DNA from: Acidimicrobiia bacterium
GTDB taxonomy: Bacteria > Actinomycetota > Acidimicrobiia > Spongiisociales > UBA5794
Direction of reading: 5' to 3'
Length of the DNA stretch: 59,322 bases
Assembly (NCBI GenBank): GCA_026985095.1
Contig: JALSQW010000035.1
Span: forward strand, 1-59,322
Part shown: piece by piece, positions 1 to 10,696 of the stretch
Position numbering within the stretch: the first letter of the stretch is position 1
How the letters are laid out: the number at the start of each line of letters is the position of its first letter
Notes under the pieces: generated by a model
Told to the model about the DNA's origin: nothing
The model's input: the letters and a program-made list of their open reading frames with translations, nothing else
The model's database searches: none
Position numbers and translations under genes: made by a program

Positions 1-96
1 GTCGGCGGCCGGCTCGTCGTCTTCGGCGGTCAGGACCAGTCCGACCCCTCGACGCTGCGATCGACCGATACGCTCTGGATCGAAACCGTCCCCTGA
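1..96 (+). CDS. C-terminal end of a kelch-repeat protein (partial)
   Basis: The frame is open from the window edge to a TGA at 94-96 and gives 31 residues. They include G-G-R-L-V-V-F-G-G, the double-glycine strand signature of a kelch beta-propeller blade, followed by a Trp near the end (L-W-I-E). Only the last blade is visible, so the protein's size, localisation and role cannot be judged. Kelch propellers usually mediate protein or glycan binding. The gene converges on the dehydrogenase that ends at 127. Confidence 0.55.
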   Translation, partial: VGGRLVVFGGQDQSDPSTLRSTDTLWIETVP

Positions 97-126
97 CGAG
101 CACCCGATGGAGCTCCATAGGGCGCC

Positions 127-1422
127 CTACAGCGCGACGACGTTGCCTCTGGCGATCCCCCGCCGGCGATATGCCCCCCGCGCATCGAACACGATCGGGC
201 CCGCGTCGGCGATCGCCGCATAGTCGATGACGTCGTGGTCGGTGAGCACGACGACGATCGCGAACCCCGACAGATCCCCATCCATCGACACCGCCGTGAA
301 GCCATGCGCCTCGATCCGCTCCTCCCCCACCACGGGGTCGAGAACCGAGATGACCGCCCCCTGCGCCTCGAGCTCATGTAAGACCTCGAGCGAGGCCGAC
401 TCGCGGTCATCGGCGATGTTCGCCTTGTACGAGATACCGACGCCGAGCACCTCGGTGCCGTACACCGGGAGACGCTGCTGGTTGATCAAGGACATGACGC
501 GTCGCGCCGTGTAGATCGGCTGGGAGAGGTTGACCTCCTCTGCCAGATCGATGAACCGGGTCGCGAACTTCGCTTCGCGGGCCCGCCAGGCGAGGAACTG
601 CGGATCGAGCGGAATGCAGTGCCCGCCGACACCTGGCCCCGGGTAGAACGGCTGGAAGCCGAACGGCTTCGTCGCGGCCGCGTCGATCACCTCCCAGATA
701 TCCAGGCCGAGCGCGTGGGCGAGCTGGCTCATCTCGTTCGCAAGACCGATGTTCACCGCCCGGTAGGTGTTCTCCAAGAGCTTCGCCATCTCCGCGACGG
801 CGGCCGACGACACGGGATGCACCGAGGCGATGATCCGCCGATACGCGGCTGCAGCAACCGCCGTCGACTGCTCGGTCACGCCTCCGACCAACTTGGGGAT
901 GTCTGCGGTCGCCAACTGGTCGCCGGGCGACACGCGCTCGGGAGAGAAGGCCACCCACACGTCCTCGTCGAGCCGCAACCGGCCATCCAAGACTGCAGGG
1001 ACCACGATCTCCTCCGTCGTCCCTGGATACGTCGTGGACTCCAGGGACACCAACATGCGGGGATGCGCAACCCGACGGACGACCTCCACCGCAGAGCGGA
1101 TGTACGAGAGGTCCGGTTCCCGGTTGCGACCCAAGGGGCTCGGCACACAGATGAAGATCGCATCGGCTTCCCGCAACCTGCCGGCGTCCGCCGTCAGCTC
1201 CAGGCGCGACGCGAGGGCGGAACGGAGCTCGGCGTCGGAAACGTCTTCGATGACCGACTCACCGTCGTTCAGACGCTCGATGTAGGCCTCGTCGATGTCG
1301 AACCCGATCACATCGAGACCGCTGCGGCAGGCGGCGAGCGCCAACGGCAACCCGATGTAACCGAGGCCGACGATGCCCGCCGTCCATGCCTCGTTCTCGT
1401 AGAACCCCGCGGCCTCGTGCAT
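127..1422 (-). CDS. Nucleotide-sugar (UDP-HexNAc) 6-dehydrogenase, WbpA/WecC type
   Basis: This 431-aa enzyme should oxidise the C6 hydroxyl of a UDP-sugar to a carboxylate in two NAD+-dependent steps, making a uronic-acid precursor for surface polysaccharide. A Rossmann motif G-x-G-Y-I-G-L-P lies near residue 20. The catalytic Cys is in G-V-G-G-H-C-I-P-L-D-P, the motif of the UDP-GlcNAc/ManNAc dehydrogenase group. Length is normal for the family. The open frame runs much further upstream, but homology starts at M-H-E-A-A-G-F, preceded by a G-rich stretch, so 1422 is taken as the start. No other polysaccharide gene is adjacent, so the exact substrate is unknown. Confidence 0.9.
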   Translation of the reverse strand: MHEAAGFYENEAWTAGIVGLGYIGLPLALAACRSGLDVIGFDIDEAYIERLNDGESVIEDVSDAELRSALASRLELTADAGRLREADAIFICVPSPLGRNREPDLSYIRSAVEVVRRVAHPRMLVSLESTTYPGTTEEIVVPAVLDGRLRLDEDVWVAFSPERVSPGDQLATADIPKLVGGVTEQSTAVAAAAYRRIIASVHPVSSAAVAEMAKLLENTYRAVNIGLANEMSQLAHALGLDIWEVIDAAATKPFGFQPFYPGPGVGGHCIPLDPQFLAWRAREAKFATRFIDLAEEVNLSQPIYTARRVMSLINQQRLPVYGTEVLGVGISYKANIADDRESASLEVLHELEAQGAVISVLDPVVGEERIEAHGFTAVSMDGDLSGFAIVVVLTDHDVIDYAAIADAGPIVFDARGAYRRRGIARGNVVAL

Positions 1423-1539
1423 CGCCCCCCCAAGAGTGTGACCTCGACCATACGATGATACGAGACGGTCGGGCGAATGGGACGCCGGCGGGTCGACGCG
1501 GCCTCGGCCGACCGGGGCGGGTCGTCTACGCTGCGGGTC

Positions 1540-2559
1540 ATGCGCGCATGGCAACTCCACGATACGACCGGACCCGAGAACTACTCCCTCGACGAGGTCC
1601 CCGTTCCCCAACCCGGCCCCGGCGAAGTGCGGATCGCCCTCGAGGTCGTCGCCATCAACCACCTCGATTTGTGGGTCTCGCGGGGACTGCCCGCACCGCC
1701 GACCCTGCCGTTCATCACCGGCGCCGACGGCACCGGGACCATCGACGCGGTGGGCGAGGGCGTGACCCGGGTATCGGTCGGCGACGAGGTGATCGTGGAC
1801 CCGTCGCTGTCGTGCGGGAGATGCCGCTCCTGCCTGGCCGGGGACATCGTCTACTGCCCCGAGTACGGGATCCTCGGCGAACATCATCCCGGGACCCTCG
1901 CCGAGTTCATCGTCGTCCCGGAGCGCAATGCGGTGCGACGACCCGCCGGCCTCGACCCGGAGGTCGCCGGATCCTTCGGTCTGGCCACCGGCACCGCCTA
2001 CCGGATGCTACGTCGGGCCCGGCTGACGGCCGGCGACGTGCTCCTGGTGGTCGGCGTCGGCGGTGGCGTCTCCAGCGCGGCCATGGCCCTCGGACGAGCG
2101 ATGGGGGCCCGGGTGTTCGTCACCAGCCGCAGCGACGACAAGATCGCCTGGGCCGTCGAACACGGCGCCGAGGCCGGCTTCGACTCCTCCGACGAGTTCG
2201 CCAAGGCGCTGAAGGCCGCCTCGGGCAGTTCCGCCGACGTGGTCGTCGACAACGTCGGCCCCGCCACCTGGGGCCAGACGATGCGGGCGGCCGGGCCGGG
2301 AGGTCGCATCGTCGTGTGTGGCTCCACCTCCGGGCCGAAGGTCGAGATCACCATGCCCGTGTTGTTCTTCAAGCAGCTCGAGATCATCGGCTCGACGATG
2401 TTCACCCACGGCGAGTTCGCCGAGGTGGTGGATCTCGTCGGCTCCGGCGCCGTCCGGCCACCGATCGACCGGACCTACGACTTCGCCCAACTCCCCGAGG
2501 CACTCGCCCGCATGGATGCCGGCGACCAGCTCGGCAAGCTGGCCTTCCGGGTCCGCTGA
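1540..2559 (+). CDS. Zinc-type alcohol dehydrogenase / quinone oxidoreductase (MDR family)
   Basis: A 339-aa medium-chain dehydrogenase/reductase. The N-terminal GroES-like domain has the structural-zinc Cys cluster C-G-R-C-R-S-C-(x7)-C at about residues 90-110. The nucleotide-binding domain follows, with a V-G-V-G-G-G-V-S motif near 170. This points to NAD(P)H-dependent oxidoreduction of an alcohol, enone or quinone; the substrate cannot be read from sequence. The start chosen is the ATG of M-R-A-W-Q, the usual N-terminus of this family; an earlier in-frame ATG would add 21 residues with no homology. It diverges from the sugar dehydrogenase and converges on the carboxylase operon, leaving 3 nt between stops. 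Confidence 0.85.
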   Translation: MRAWQLHDTTGPENYSLDEVPVPQPGPGEVRIALEVVAINHLDLWVSRGLPAPPTLPFITGADGTGTIDAVGEGVTRVSVGDEVIVDPSLSCGRCRSCLAGDIVYCPEYGILGEHHPGTLAEFIVVPERNAVRRPAGLDPEVAGSFGLATGTAYRMLRRARLTAGDVLLVVGVGGGVSSAAMALGRAMGARVFVTSRSDDKIAWAVEHGAEAGFDSSDEFAKALKAASGSSADVVVDNVGPATWGQTMRAAGPGGRIVVCGSTSGPKVEITMPVLFFKQLEIIGSTMFTHGEFAEVVDLVGSGAVRPPIDRTYDFAQLPEALARMDAGDQLGKLAFRVR

Positions 2560-2562
2560 ACC

Positions 2563-4550
<1,988 letters not shown>

Positions 4551-4551
<1 letters not shown>

Positions 4552-6158
4552 CAGTGCCTCCACACCCCGTACTCGGCGGTGCCCGCCACCGAGTTCGAAT
4601 GCACCGCCGACAGCGCCAATCCGAGCACCGTGCGGGAATCCCGGGGGTCGATGATGCCGTCGTCCCAGAGCCGTCCGGTGGCGAACAGGGCCGTCGACTC
4701 CCGATCGATCTGTGCTTCCAGTGCGGCGGTCTGGGCGGCGAGCTGCTCTTCGTCGATCTCGAGGCCGCGACGAGCCGCCGCTCCCCGACCGATGATCTCC
4801 ATGACCCCGGCGAGCTGCGTGCCGCCCATCACCGCGATCCGGTGGTTCGGCCAGGTGAAGATGAACCGCGGAGCGTAGGCGCGTCCCGACATCGCGTAGT
4901 TGCCGGCGCCGTAGCTGGCCCCGACCATGAGCACGAGGTGCGGTACCTCGGAGTTGGAGACCGCGTTGATGAGTTTCGCTCCGTTGCGGATGATGCCGCC
5001 CCGTTCGGCTTCGGAGCCGACCATGAAGCCGGTGATGTTCTGGAAGAACACGATCGGCGTGTCGGTCCGGTTGCAGAGCTGGATGAACTGCGCACCCTTG
5101 GCGGACTCCTCCGAGAAGAGGATGCCGTTGTTGGCGATGACCCCGACCGGGAACCCGCAGATCGAACCCCATCCGCACACGAGCTGGGTCCCGTAGAGGG
5201 CCTTGAACTCCTCGAGGCGGCTTCCGTCGAGGATACGGGCGAGGATCTCGCGTACGTCGAAGGGCACCCGAAGGTCGGCGGGGACGACGCCGAGGAGCTC
5301 GTCCGGGTCGTAGACGGGCGGATCGGAGGGTTCGGTGGGACCGGGGCCGAGCTTGCGCCACCGGAGGTGACGGACGATCCCGCGGGTGATCCGCAGAGCG
5401 TCCATCTCGTCGACGGCGAGGTAGTCGGCCAGGCCGCTGGTCCGTGCGTGCATCTCGGCGCCGCCGAGGGTCTCCTCGTCGACGACCTCGTCGATGGCCA
5501 TCTTCACCAGCGGCGGTCCTCCGAGGTAGGCGGTGCCGCGTCCCTGGACGAACACCGTGTAGTCGCTCATCCCCGGCACGTAGGCACCTCCGGCGGTGGC
5601 GGGACCGAAACCGACGGTGATGGTCGGGATCCCGGCCTTGGAGAGGCGGGTGAGGTGCCGGAACTGGGCGCCGCCGGGGACGAAGATGTCGGCCTGCTTG
5701 GGAAGGTCGGCGCCGGCGGACTCGTTGAGGATGATCAGCGGGAGCCGGTTCTCCCGCACGATCTCGAAGAGCCGCATCGACTTGGCCAGGGTCGTCGGGT
5801 TCGCCGAGCCGCCACGGACGGTCATGTCCGTCGCACTGACGGCGACCTCGACGCCTTCGACGACACCGATCCCGGTGACCACACCGCCGCCGAGCGGATC
5901 GCCGGTGCCCCAGCCGGCCAGCGGACTCAGCTCGAGGAACGCCGTGTGGGGATCGACGAGCGTTTCGATGCGTTCCCGGGCCAGCATCTTGCCGCGTTTG
6001 CGGTGGCGGGCGATGTACCGTTCACCACCGACCGTCGGGACCTTCGCCATCTCGGCTTCCACGGTCTCCCACAGCGCCACCATGGCCTCACGGTTCTCCG
6101 CGAACTGGGGAGCGCGCGGGTCGAGGCGGCTCCGCAGTTCCGTACCGATCGCGCTCAT
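4551..6158 (-). CDS. Acyl-CoA carboxylase beta subunit (carboxyltransferase), methylcrotonyl-CoA type
   Basis: This 535-aa carboxyltransferase moves CO2 from biotin to an acyl-CoA. It has two crotonase-fold halves. The oxyanion loops are seen at S-A-G-A-D-L-P and at F-F-Q-N-I-T-G-F-M-V-G. The stretch S-Y-G-A-G-N-Y-A-M-S-G-R-A-Y-x-P-R-F closely resembles methylcrotonyl- and geranyl-CoA carboxylase beta subunits more than propionyl-CoA ones. A GGAGGAG ribosome site at 6164-6170 is 5 nt from the chosen ATG; a longer in-frame start exists upstream but lacks this. It is the first gene of a two-gene operon with the alpha subunit and probably serves leucine or isoprenoid breakdown. The substrate is inferred. 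Confidence 0.92.
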
Positions 6159-6268
6159 CCCGGCTCCTCCCGACGCCATGCGAACATAGACCCGAGGGGC
6201 GTTCGGGGCCAACCGGCCACCTCGGCGTTCCGGCGCCTGCGCTGCGGTCGCCTGGTACGGTGCCCGGC

Positions 6269-7066
6269 ATGGTCCTCTCCCGCCTCCGTGCCGACCTCAT
6301 CGCCGAGCAGGAGGCGCTCGACGATCTCGTCGCGACCCTCGGGCCGGCCGACTGGTCTCGATCGACCCCGAGCGAGCCGTGGACCGTCGCCGACCAGATC
6401 TCCCACCTCGCCTATTTCGACCGCACCGCGGCGATGGCGATCACCGACCCGGAGGCGTTCGCATCCCATGCCGCGGAGCTGTGGGAGACGGTGACGAGTG
6501 GACGCAGTTCCTTCGACGATGCGACCCTGGCCTCCTCCCGCGGCTCCTCGGGTCCCGACCTGCTCGCCGGGTGGCGACGAGCACGCCGGGACCTGGCCGA
6601 GGCCGCCTCACGTCTCGCCGAAGGCGACCGGATCCCGTGGTACGGACCGTCGATGGGCGCCCGGTCGTTCCTCACCGCCCGGCTGATGGAGACCTGGGCC
6701 CACGGCCAGGACGTCGTCGACGCGCTCGGTGTCACCCGGGAGGCGACCGACCGGTTGGTCCACATCGCGCATCTGGGCGTGATCACCCGCTCGTGGTCCT
6801 CCACCAACCGGGGACTGCCCGCCCCGGGGTCTCCGGTGCGGGTCGAGCTGGCAGCGCCATCCGGCGCGACCTGGGTCTTCGGCGACCCGGCGGCATCCGA
6901 GTCGATCGTCGGGCCTGCCGAGGACTTCTGTCTCGTCGTCACGCAACGCCGACATGTCGACGACACGGGCCTCGTCACGACCCCGGCTGGGCGGGAATGG
7001 ATGCTCGTCGCTCAGGCCTTCGCCGGACCGCCGACGTCCGGTCCCGAACCCGGGACGCGACCCTGA
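6269..7066 (+). CDS. TIGR03084 family protein (DinB/mycothiol maleylpyruvate isomerase-like)
   Basis: 265 aa. The N-terminal half is a DinB-like four-helix domain of the MDMPI_N type, with W-T-V-A-D-Q-I-S-H-L and W-A-H-G-Q-D-V-V-D-A-L providing the conserved His positions that bind a divalent metal in relatives. The C-terminal half matches the extra domain of the actinobacterial TIGR03084 group. Relatives are thiol-dependent (often mycothiol) transferases or isomerases, but the reaction of this subgroup is not established. A GTG at 6260 could add three residues. The gene diverges from the carboxylase operon and ends one base from the convergent lipoprotein gene. Confidence 0.78.
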   Translation: MVLSRLRADLIAEQEALDDLVATLGPADWSRSTPSEPWTVADQISHLAYFDRTAAMAITDPEAFASHAAELWETVTSGRSSFDDATLASSRGSSGPDLLAGWRRARRDLAEAASRLAEGDRIPWYGPSMGARSFLTARLMETWAHGQDVVDALGVTREATDRLVHIAHLGVITRSWSSTNRGLPAPGSPVRVELAAPSGATWVFGDPAASESIVGPAEDFCLVVTQRRHVDDTGLVTTPAGREWMLVAQAFAGPPTSGPEPGTRP

Positions 7067-7067
7067 C

Positions 7068-8168
7068 TCAGCCGCACCGCTGCAGGTTCTCGGTCAGGTT
7101 CCGGTCGGCCAGCAGCACCGACACCCCGAGGTCGGCGGCCTGGGCGCACAGCGCGGGACTCAGCGACGTCATCCGGTCGGTGTACTCGGCGTCCAGGATC
7201 GCCTTGCCTGCGGCGTGGTACGGGGCCATGTCGGCACACCAACCGTCGTCGAAGCAGTCCTCGGTGATGGCGAAGTCGAACGAGCCGACCAGTCGGCCGA
7301 CCAGGTCCGGGGCGTTCTTCTGCGCCACCTTCAAGCCGCGCGCGTGTGCCTCGGAGGCGAACCAACGGGCGAAGGCGACGGCGTCGTCGGCGGTGAGCGG
7401 GAACCCGGTGTCCTCCCAGAAGGTGTCGATGTTGTCGGGCTCCACGGCCGAGAAGCCCTTCGCGACGCACAGGTCGAGCCGGGCCTGGAGGATCGGACCG
7501 AGAAGGTCGAGGCGGCGGATGTCCACGAACTGCTCGTCCCACGCATCCCAGGTGCGTCCCAGGATCTCGGGGGGATAGTCCCCCGCATCGGGCCGCCAAT
7601 CCTCGTACGTGCCGGCCGACAGGTAGCAGACCGTCGAGATGCCGGAGCGCTCGACCCGGCGGACCTCGGATGCCGGTGTGTCGAACAGGTCGACGTCGAT
7701 GACGTCGACCGCGACGTTCGGGATGTTGCCACCCTGGAGGAACCACGCCCAGGTGGCGCCGGTCGCCCAGGGAGAGGTGGTCGTGGGAACCGTGGTGGTG
7801 GTCGTGGAGGTGGAGCTGGACGTGGTCGTCGAGGTCGAGGTGGTGGGCGTGGAGGTGACCGTGGGAGCCGTGGTGGTGGTCGTGGAGGTCGTCGACGTGG
7901 TGACCGCGACGGTGGTCGTCGTGCCGATCGTCGTCGAGGTGGAGTCCACCGTGGCGGACGTTCCGGGCGCCATGGTCGTCGAGGCCATGGTCGTCGAGGA
8001 GGTCGACTCGGCGGTCGACTCGCCGACGGGCGAGGTCGACGACGTGGCGGTTCCCGACCGCGCGGAGGTCGTCACCGCCGCGCTCGGGTCGGTGACGGAA
8101 CTCGATCCCGAGCAGGCCGCCAGCGTCAGCATCACCGCGACGACGAGCAACGATCGACCTCGATCCAC
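7068..8168 (-). CDS. Lipoprotein with endo-alpha-1,4-polygalactosaminidase-like (GH114) domain
   Basis: 366 aa. A signal peptide ends in the lipobox L-T-L-A-A-C, so the protein is expected to be lipid-anchored outside the membrane. Roughly residues 22-130 are a Ser/Thr-rich low-complexity stalk. The rest is a TIM-barrel domain of the GH114 type, with V-E-P-D-N-I-D and A-I-T-E-D-C-F carrying the likely acidic catalytic residues. GH114 enzymes cleave galactosamine-containing polysaccharides; the true substrate here is unknown. A GGAGGAGGA site precedes the start. TTG at 8171 is an equally placed alternative to the GTG at 8168. Confidence 0.83.
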   Translation of the reverse strand: MDRGRSLLVVAVMLTLAACSGSSSVTDPSAAVTTSARSGTATSSTSPVGESTAESTSSTTMASTTMAPGTSATVDSTSTTIGTTTTVAVTTSTTSTTTTTAPTVTSTPTTSTSTTTSSSTSTTTTTVPTTTSPWATGATWAWFLQGGNIPNVAVDVIDVDLFDTPASEVRRVERSGISTVCYLSAGTYEDWRPDAGDYPPEILGRTWDAWDEQFVDIRRLDLLGPILQARLDLCVAKGFSAVEPDNIDTFWEDTGFPLTADDAVAFARWFASEAHARGLKVAQKNAPDLVGRLVGSFDFAITEDCFDDGWCADMAPYHAAGKAILDAEYTDRMTSLSPALCAQAADLGVSVLLADRNLTENLQRCG

Positions 8169-8229
8169 CAAGCCGTCCTCCTCCCTGTCGTTCCCTCATC
8201 GGCAGCCGCCTCGCCGGAACTGAGGGATC

Positions 8230-8583
8230 TCAGGACCCGGGTCCTCTCGACAGCCACACCGAGCCGAGGACGACGAGCCCCAGGATGGTCCCGAACGGCA
8301 GGTACCAGAGGCCGGCGACCGCCGTCGCGACCGCCAAGGCCCTCCACCACGCCACATCGACGACCGTCCCGACCCCCACGATCAGCCACGCCACTCCGAT
8401 GGTCGCGACCGCGACCTTCATGCCGGTGCTCGTCGGCTCGATGCCGGCTGCCGACGCCAGATCCGCCCACGGACCGAGCCGACCACCGAGGCGAACGTAG
8501 TCACCGACCAGCAGCGCCCGCAGACCGTCGAAGGTCATCCAGCCTCCGAGCACCACGCCGGCGACCGTCACGACCCACCGCAT
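8230..8583 (-). CDS. Small hydrophobic membrane protein, unknown function
   Basis: 117 aa with about four hydrophobic segments: an N-terminal one, two in the middle around A-T-I-G-V-A-W-L-I-V-G-V and A-L-A-V-A-T-A-V-A-G-L, and one near the C-terminus. I do not recognise a family. It starts 3 nt after the stop of the preceding 82-aa gene and is probably the last gene of the glutamate-dehydrogenase operon. Confidence 0.65.
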   Translation of the reverse strand: MRWVVTVAGVVLGGWMTFDGLRALLVGDYVRLGGRLGPWADLASAAGIEPTSTGMKVAVATIGVAWLIVGVGTVVDVAWWRALAVATAVAGLWYLPFGTILGLVVLGSVWLSRGPGS

Positions 8584-8586
8584 CGA

Positions 8587-8835
8587 CTAGTCACCCTCCA
8601 GTTCCCTGCGCATCCGTTCCCGCAGAAGGAACGGCAACGCGGCCATCGTCAGGAACGAACCCAGTGAGCCCACATCGACGAGCCGGCGATGGCCGTCGCC
8701 GTTGCGGACCACCAGACCGACCAGTGCGGCCATCTCCCCCACGAACACCCCGACGAGCACGCCGATCGCTGCCGCCGCCAGCAGCCACGCCAGGTACAGG
8801 GCAACGAGCTTGACGACCGACGACGGGTCCCTCAC
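8587..8835 (-). CDS. Small membrane protein (82 aa), unknown function
   Basis: The GTG start overlaps the stop of the glutamate dehydrogenase gene in a GTGA arrangement (8832-8835), which decides the start. The protein has a strong N-terminal transmembrane segment (residues about 9-30, L-V-A-L-Y-L-A-W-L-L-A-A-A-A-I-G), a second weaker hydrophobic stretch near 55-68, and a basic C-terminus. No family is recognised. The overlap and the neighbouring membrane genes suggest co-expression with the dehydrogenase. Confidence 0.6.
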   Translation of the reverse strand: MRDPSSVVKLVALYLAWLLAAAAIGVLVGVFVGEMAALVGLVVRNGDGHRRLVDVGSLGSFLTMAALPFLLRERMRRELEGD

Positions 8836-10226
8836 GCGTACTCCTGGTAGTAGCGGGCGATCTTGCCCAGGGCCAGGACGAACGCCGCCGTCCGCAGGTC
8901 GTCGACGTCGTCGCGGGATCGGAGGACCTCGCGGATGGTGGCGTACGACGTGCGCATCGTGTCGTACAGGCCCGATCTCACGAGGTTGAGCTCCGACTCG
9001 GATCGGAGCAAGGTCTCGGCGACCTCGGGAGGCACCGGATCGCCCGTCCGGGCGAACAGATCGAGGACGGACTCGGCCCGCAGCTCGGTGAGGCGCTGTT
9101 CGAGTCGACCGAACTGCATGTGCGCGAGGTTCTTGACCCACTCGAAGTACGACACGGTCACGCCGCCGGCGTTGAGGTAGAAGTCGGGGATGACCGTGAT
9201 CCCACGCGCCCGGAGGATCTCGTCGGCGGCGGCGGTGACGGGACCGTTGGCAGCTTCGGCCACCAGGCGAGCCTGGATCGAGGGGGCGTTGTCCCCGGTG
9301 ATCTGTCCTTCCATCGCCGCCGGGAGGAGGATGTCGCAGGGATGCTCGAGCACGGCCGCGCCGTCGTCGACGAACTCGGCGCCGGGGAACCCGACCACCC
9401 CGCCCGTCTCATCCATGTGGGCACGGAGCGCGGCGATATCGAGACCGGACTCGTCGATGACGGCCCCGTCGCGTTCGATGACCGCCACCACGAGCGAACC
9501 GTCCTCTTCGGACAGGAACTTCGCGGCGTGGAACCCCACGTTCCCGAGTCCTTGCACGACGACGCGGGCACCGTCGAGGCCCCGGTCGAGACCGGCGGCG
9601 GCGACGTCGTCGGGGTGGGAGAAGAACGCCTGGAGGCCGTACTGGACGCCACGGCCGGTGGCCTCGGTGCGGCCGTGGACACCACCCATGGCGACGGGTT
9701 TGCCGGTGACGCACGCCTCTGCGTCGACGTCCTCGGGATGCAGCCGACGGTAGGTGTTGGCGATCCAGGCCATCTCCCGTTCGCCGGTGCCCATGTCGGG
9801 CGCCGGGACGTTGGTGGCCGGGCTGAGGAAACCCTTCTGGTCGAGCTCCAGCGCGAAGCGGCGGGTGATCTGCTCCAGTTCGCCCTCGGTGAACTCACGC
9901 GGATCGATGCGAAGCCCGCCCTTCGAGCCCCCGAAGGGCACGTCGACGACGGCGCACTTGTAGGTCATCAGCGCGGCGAGGGCCTCGACCTCGTCCTCGT
10001 CGACGGACGGCGCGTACCGGAGGCCACCCTTGACGGGGAGACGCCACTCGGAGTGCACCGCCCGCCAACCCTCGATGACCCTCCATTCGTCACGCATCTC
10101 CACGGCGAACCGCACGTGGTACACCGCGTGACAGCCTCGGATCTCCTCGGCCAGCCCCGGCGGCAGATCGAGGAGGCTCAGGGCCCGATCGACCATGACG
10201 TTGACGTCATGGAGGAAGCTGCTCAT
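8832..10226 (-). CDS. Glutamate dehydrogenase (Glu/Leu/Phe/Val dehydrogenase family)
   Basis: 464 aa, a hexameric-type glutamate dehydrogenase interconverting glutamate with 2-oxoglutarate plus ammonium. The catalytic Lys region is V-P-F-G-G-S-K-G-G. The substrate-side K-G-G-L-R-Y and P-A-P-D-M-G-T motifs are present, and the Rossmann motif is Q-G-L-G-N-V-G-F. Cofactor choice (NAD or NADP) cannot be set with confidence. The ATG overlaps the stop of the upstream membrane protein (ATGA), so the start is well fixed despite a longer open frame. A second, shorter family member lies at 17669-18736 with a different operon role. Confidence 0.92.
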   Translation of the reverse strand: MSSFLHDVNVMVDRALSLLDLPPGLAEEIRGCHAVYHVRFAVEMRDEWRVIEGWRAVHSEWRLPVKGGLRYAPSVDEDEVEALAALMTYKCAVVDVPFGGSKGGLRIDPREFTEGELEQITRRFALELDQKGFLSPATNVPAPDMGTGEREMAWIANTYRRLHPEDVDAEACVTGKPVAMGGVHGRTEATGRGVQYGLQAFFSHPDDVAAAGLDRGLDGARVVVQGLGNVGFHAAKFLSEEDGSLVVAVIERDGAVIDESGLDIAALRAHMDETGGVVGFPGAEFVDDGAAVLEHPCDILLPAAMEGQITGDNAPSIQARLVAEAANGPVTAAADEILRARGITVIPDFYLNAGGVTVSYFEWVKNLAHMQFGRLEQRLTELRAESVLDLFARTGDPVPPEVAETLLRSESELNLVRSGLYDTMRTSYATIREVLRSRDDVDDLRTAAFVLALGKIARYYQEYA

Positions 10227-10666
10227 CGGGGCTGCGGGATGCGGACCGCGACACGCGACACCGACCCGAGGAGCAACGACACCACCACCGCATAGGTGAC
10301 CGCGTGCATCCCCGCCAGCCACGCCTTGCTCGCCATCGGCACATCCATCGCGAACACCGGACCGAGGCTGAGGACGAGGAACAGGATCGACAGCCATCCG
10401 AAGAACGCGGTCCCGCGAGGGACCGCCACGAGCAGGAGATGAAGGACGCCGGTCGCGACGATGCCCGCGACGAACGCCAACGCGAACGTGTTGAGGTACG
10501 GGAGCTCGGCGGGAGCCTGCGCTCCCGGCAGCGCCACCAGCACCTGGGATCCGACGAGGCTGCGCGCCACGAACAGGACGGTCATGGCCGCCAACCCCGC
10601 AACGACCGCGGTGGCTACCCCCGTCCCCCACAACCTCCCGCCGTCGACCTTCCAGTCACCCGCCAT
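10223..10666 (-). CDS. Four-helix membrane protein, DUF6069-like
   Basis: 147 aa with four hydrophobic helices at roughly residues 14-35, 60-80, 88-108 and 118-138. The spacing resembles the actinobacterial DUF6069 proteins of unknown function. An AAGGAAGGAG site lies 5 nt before the chosen ATG; an upstream ATG at 10693 lacks a comparable site. It overlaps the glutamate dehydrogenase start by 4 nt, so the two are probably translated together. Confidence 0.7.
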   Translation of the reverse strand: MAGDWKVDGGRLWGTGVATAVVAGLAAMTVLFVARSLVGSQVLVALPGAQAPAELPYLNTFALAFVAGIVATGVLHLLLVAVPRGTAFFGWLSILFLVLSLGPVFAMDVPMASKAWLAGMHAVTYAVVVSLLLGSVSRVAVRIPQPR

Positions 10667-10696
10667 GTCCACTCCTTCCTTCGAGCGTTCCACCCG

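Noticed and set aside
7639-8223. Long Val-rich plus-strand frame
   Set aside because: It is the antisense of the Ser/Thr-rich stalk of the GH114 lipoprotein; the Val repeats arise from ACG/ACC codons read backwards.
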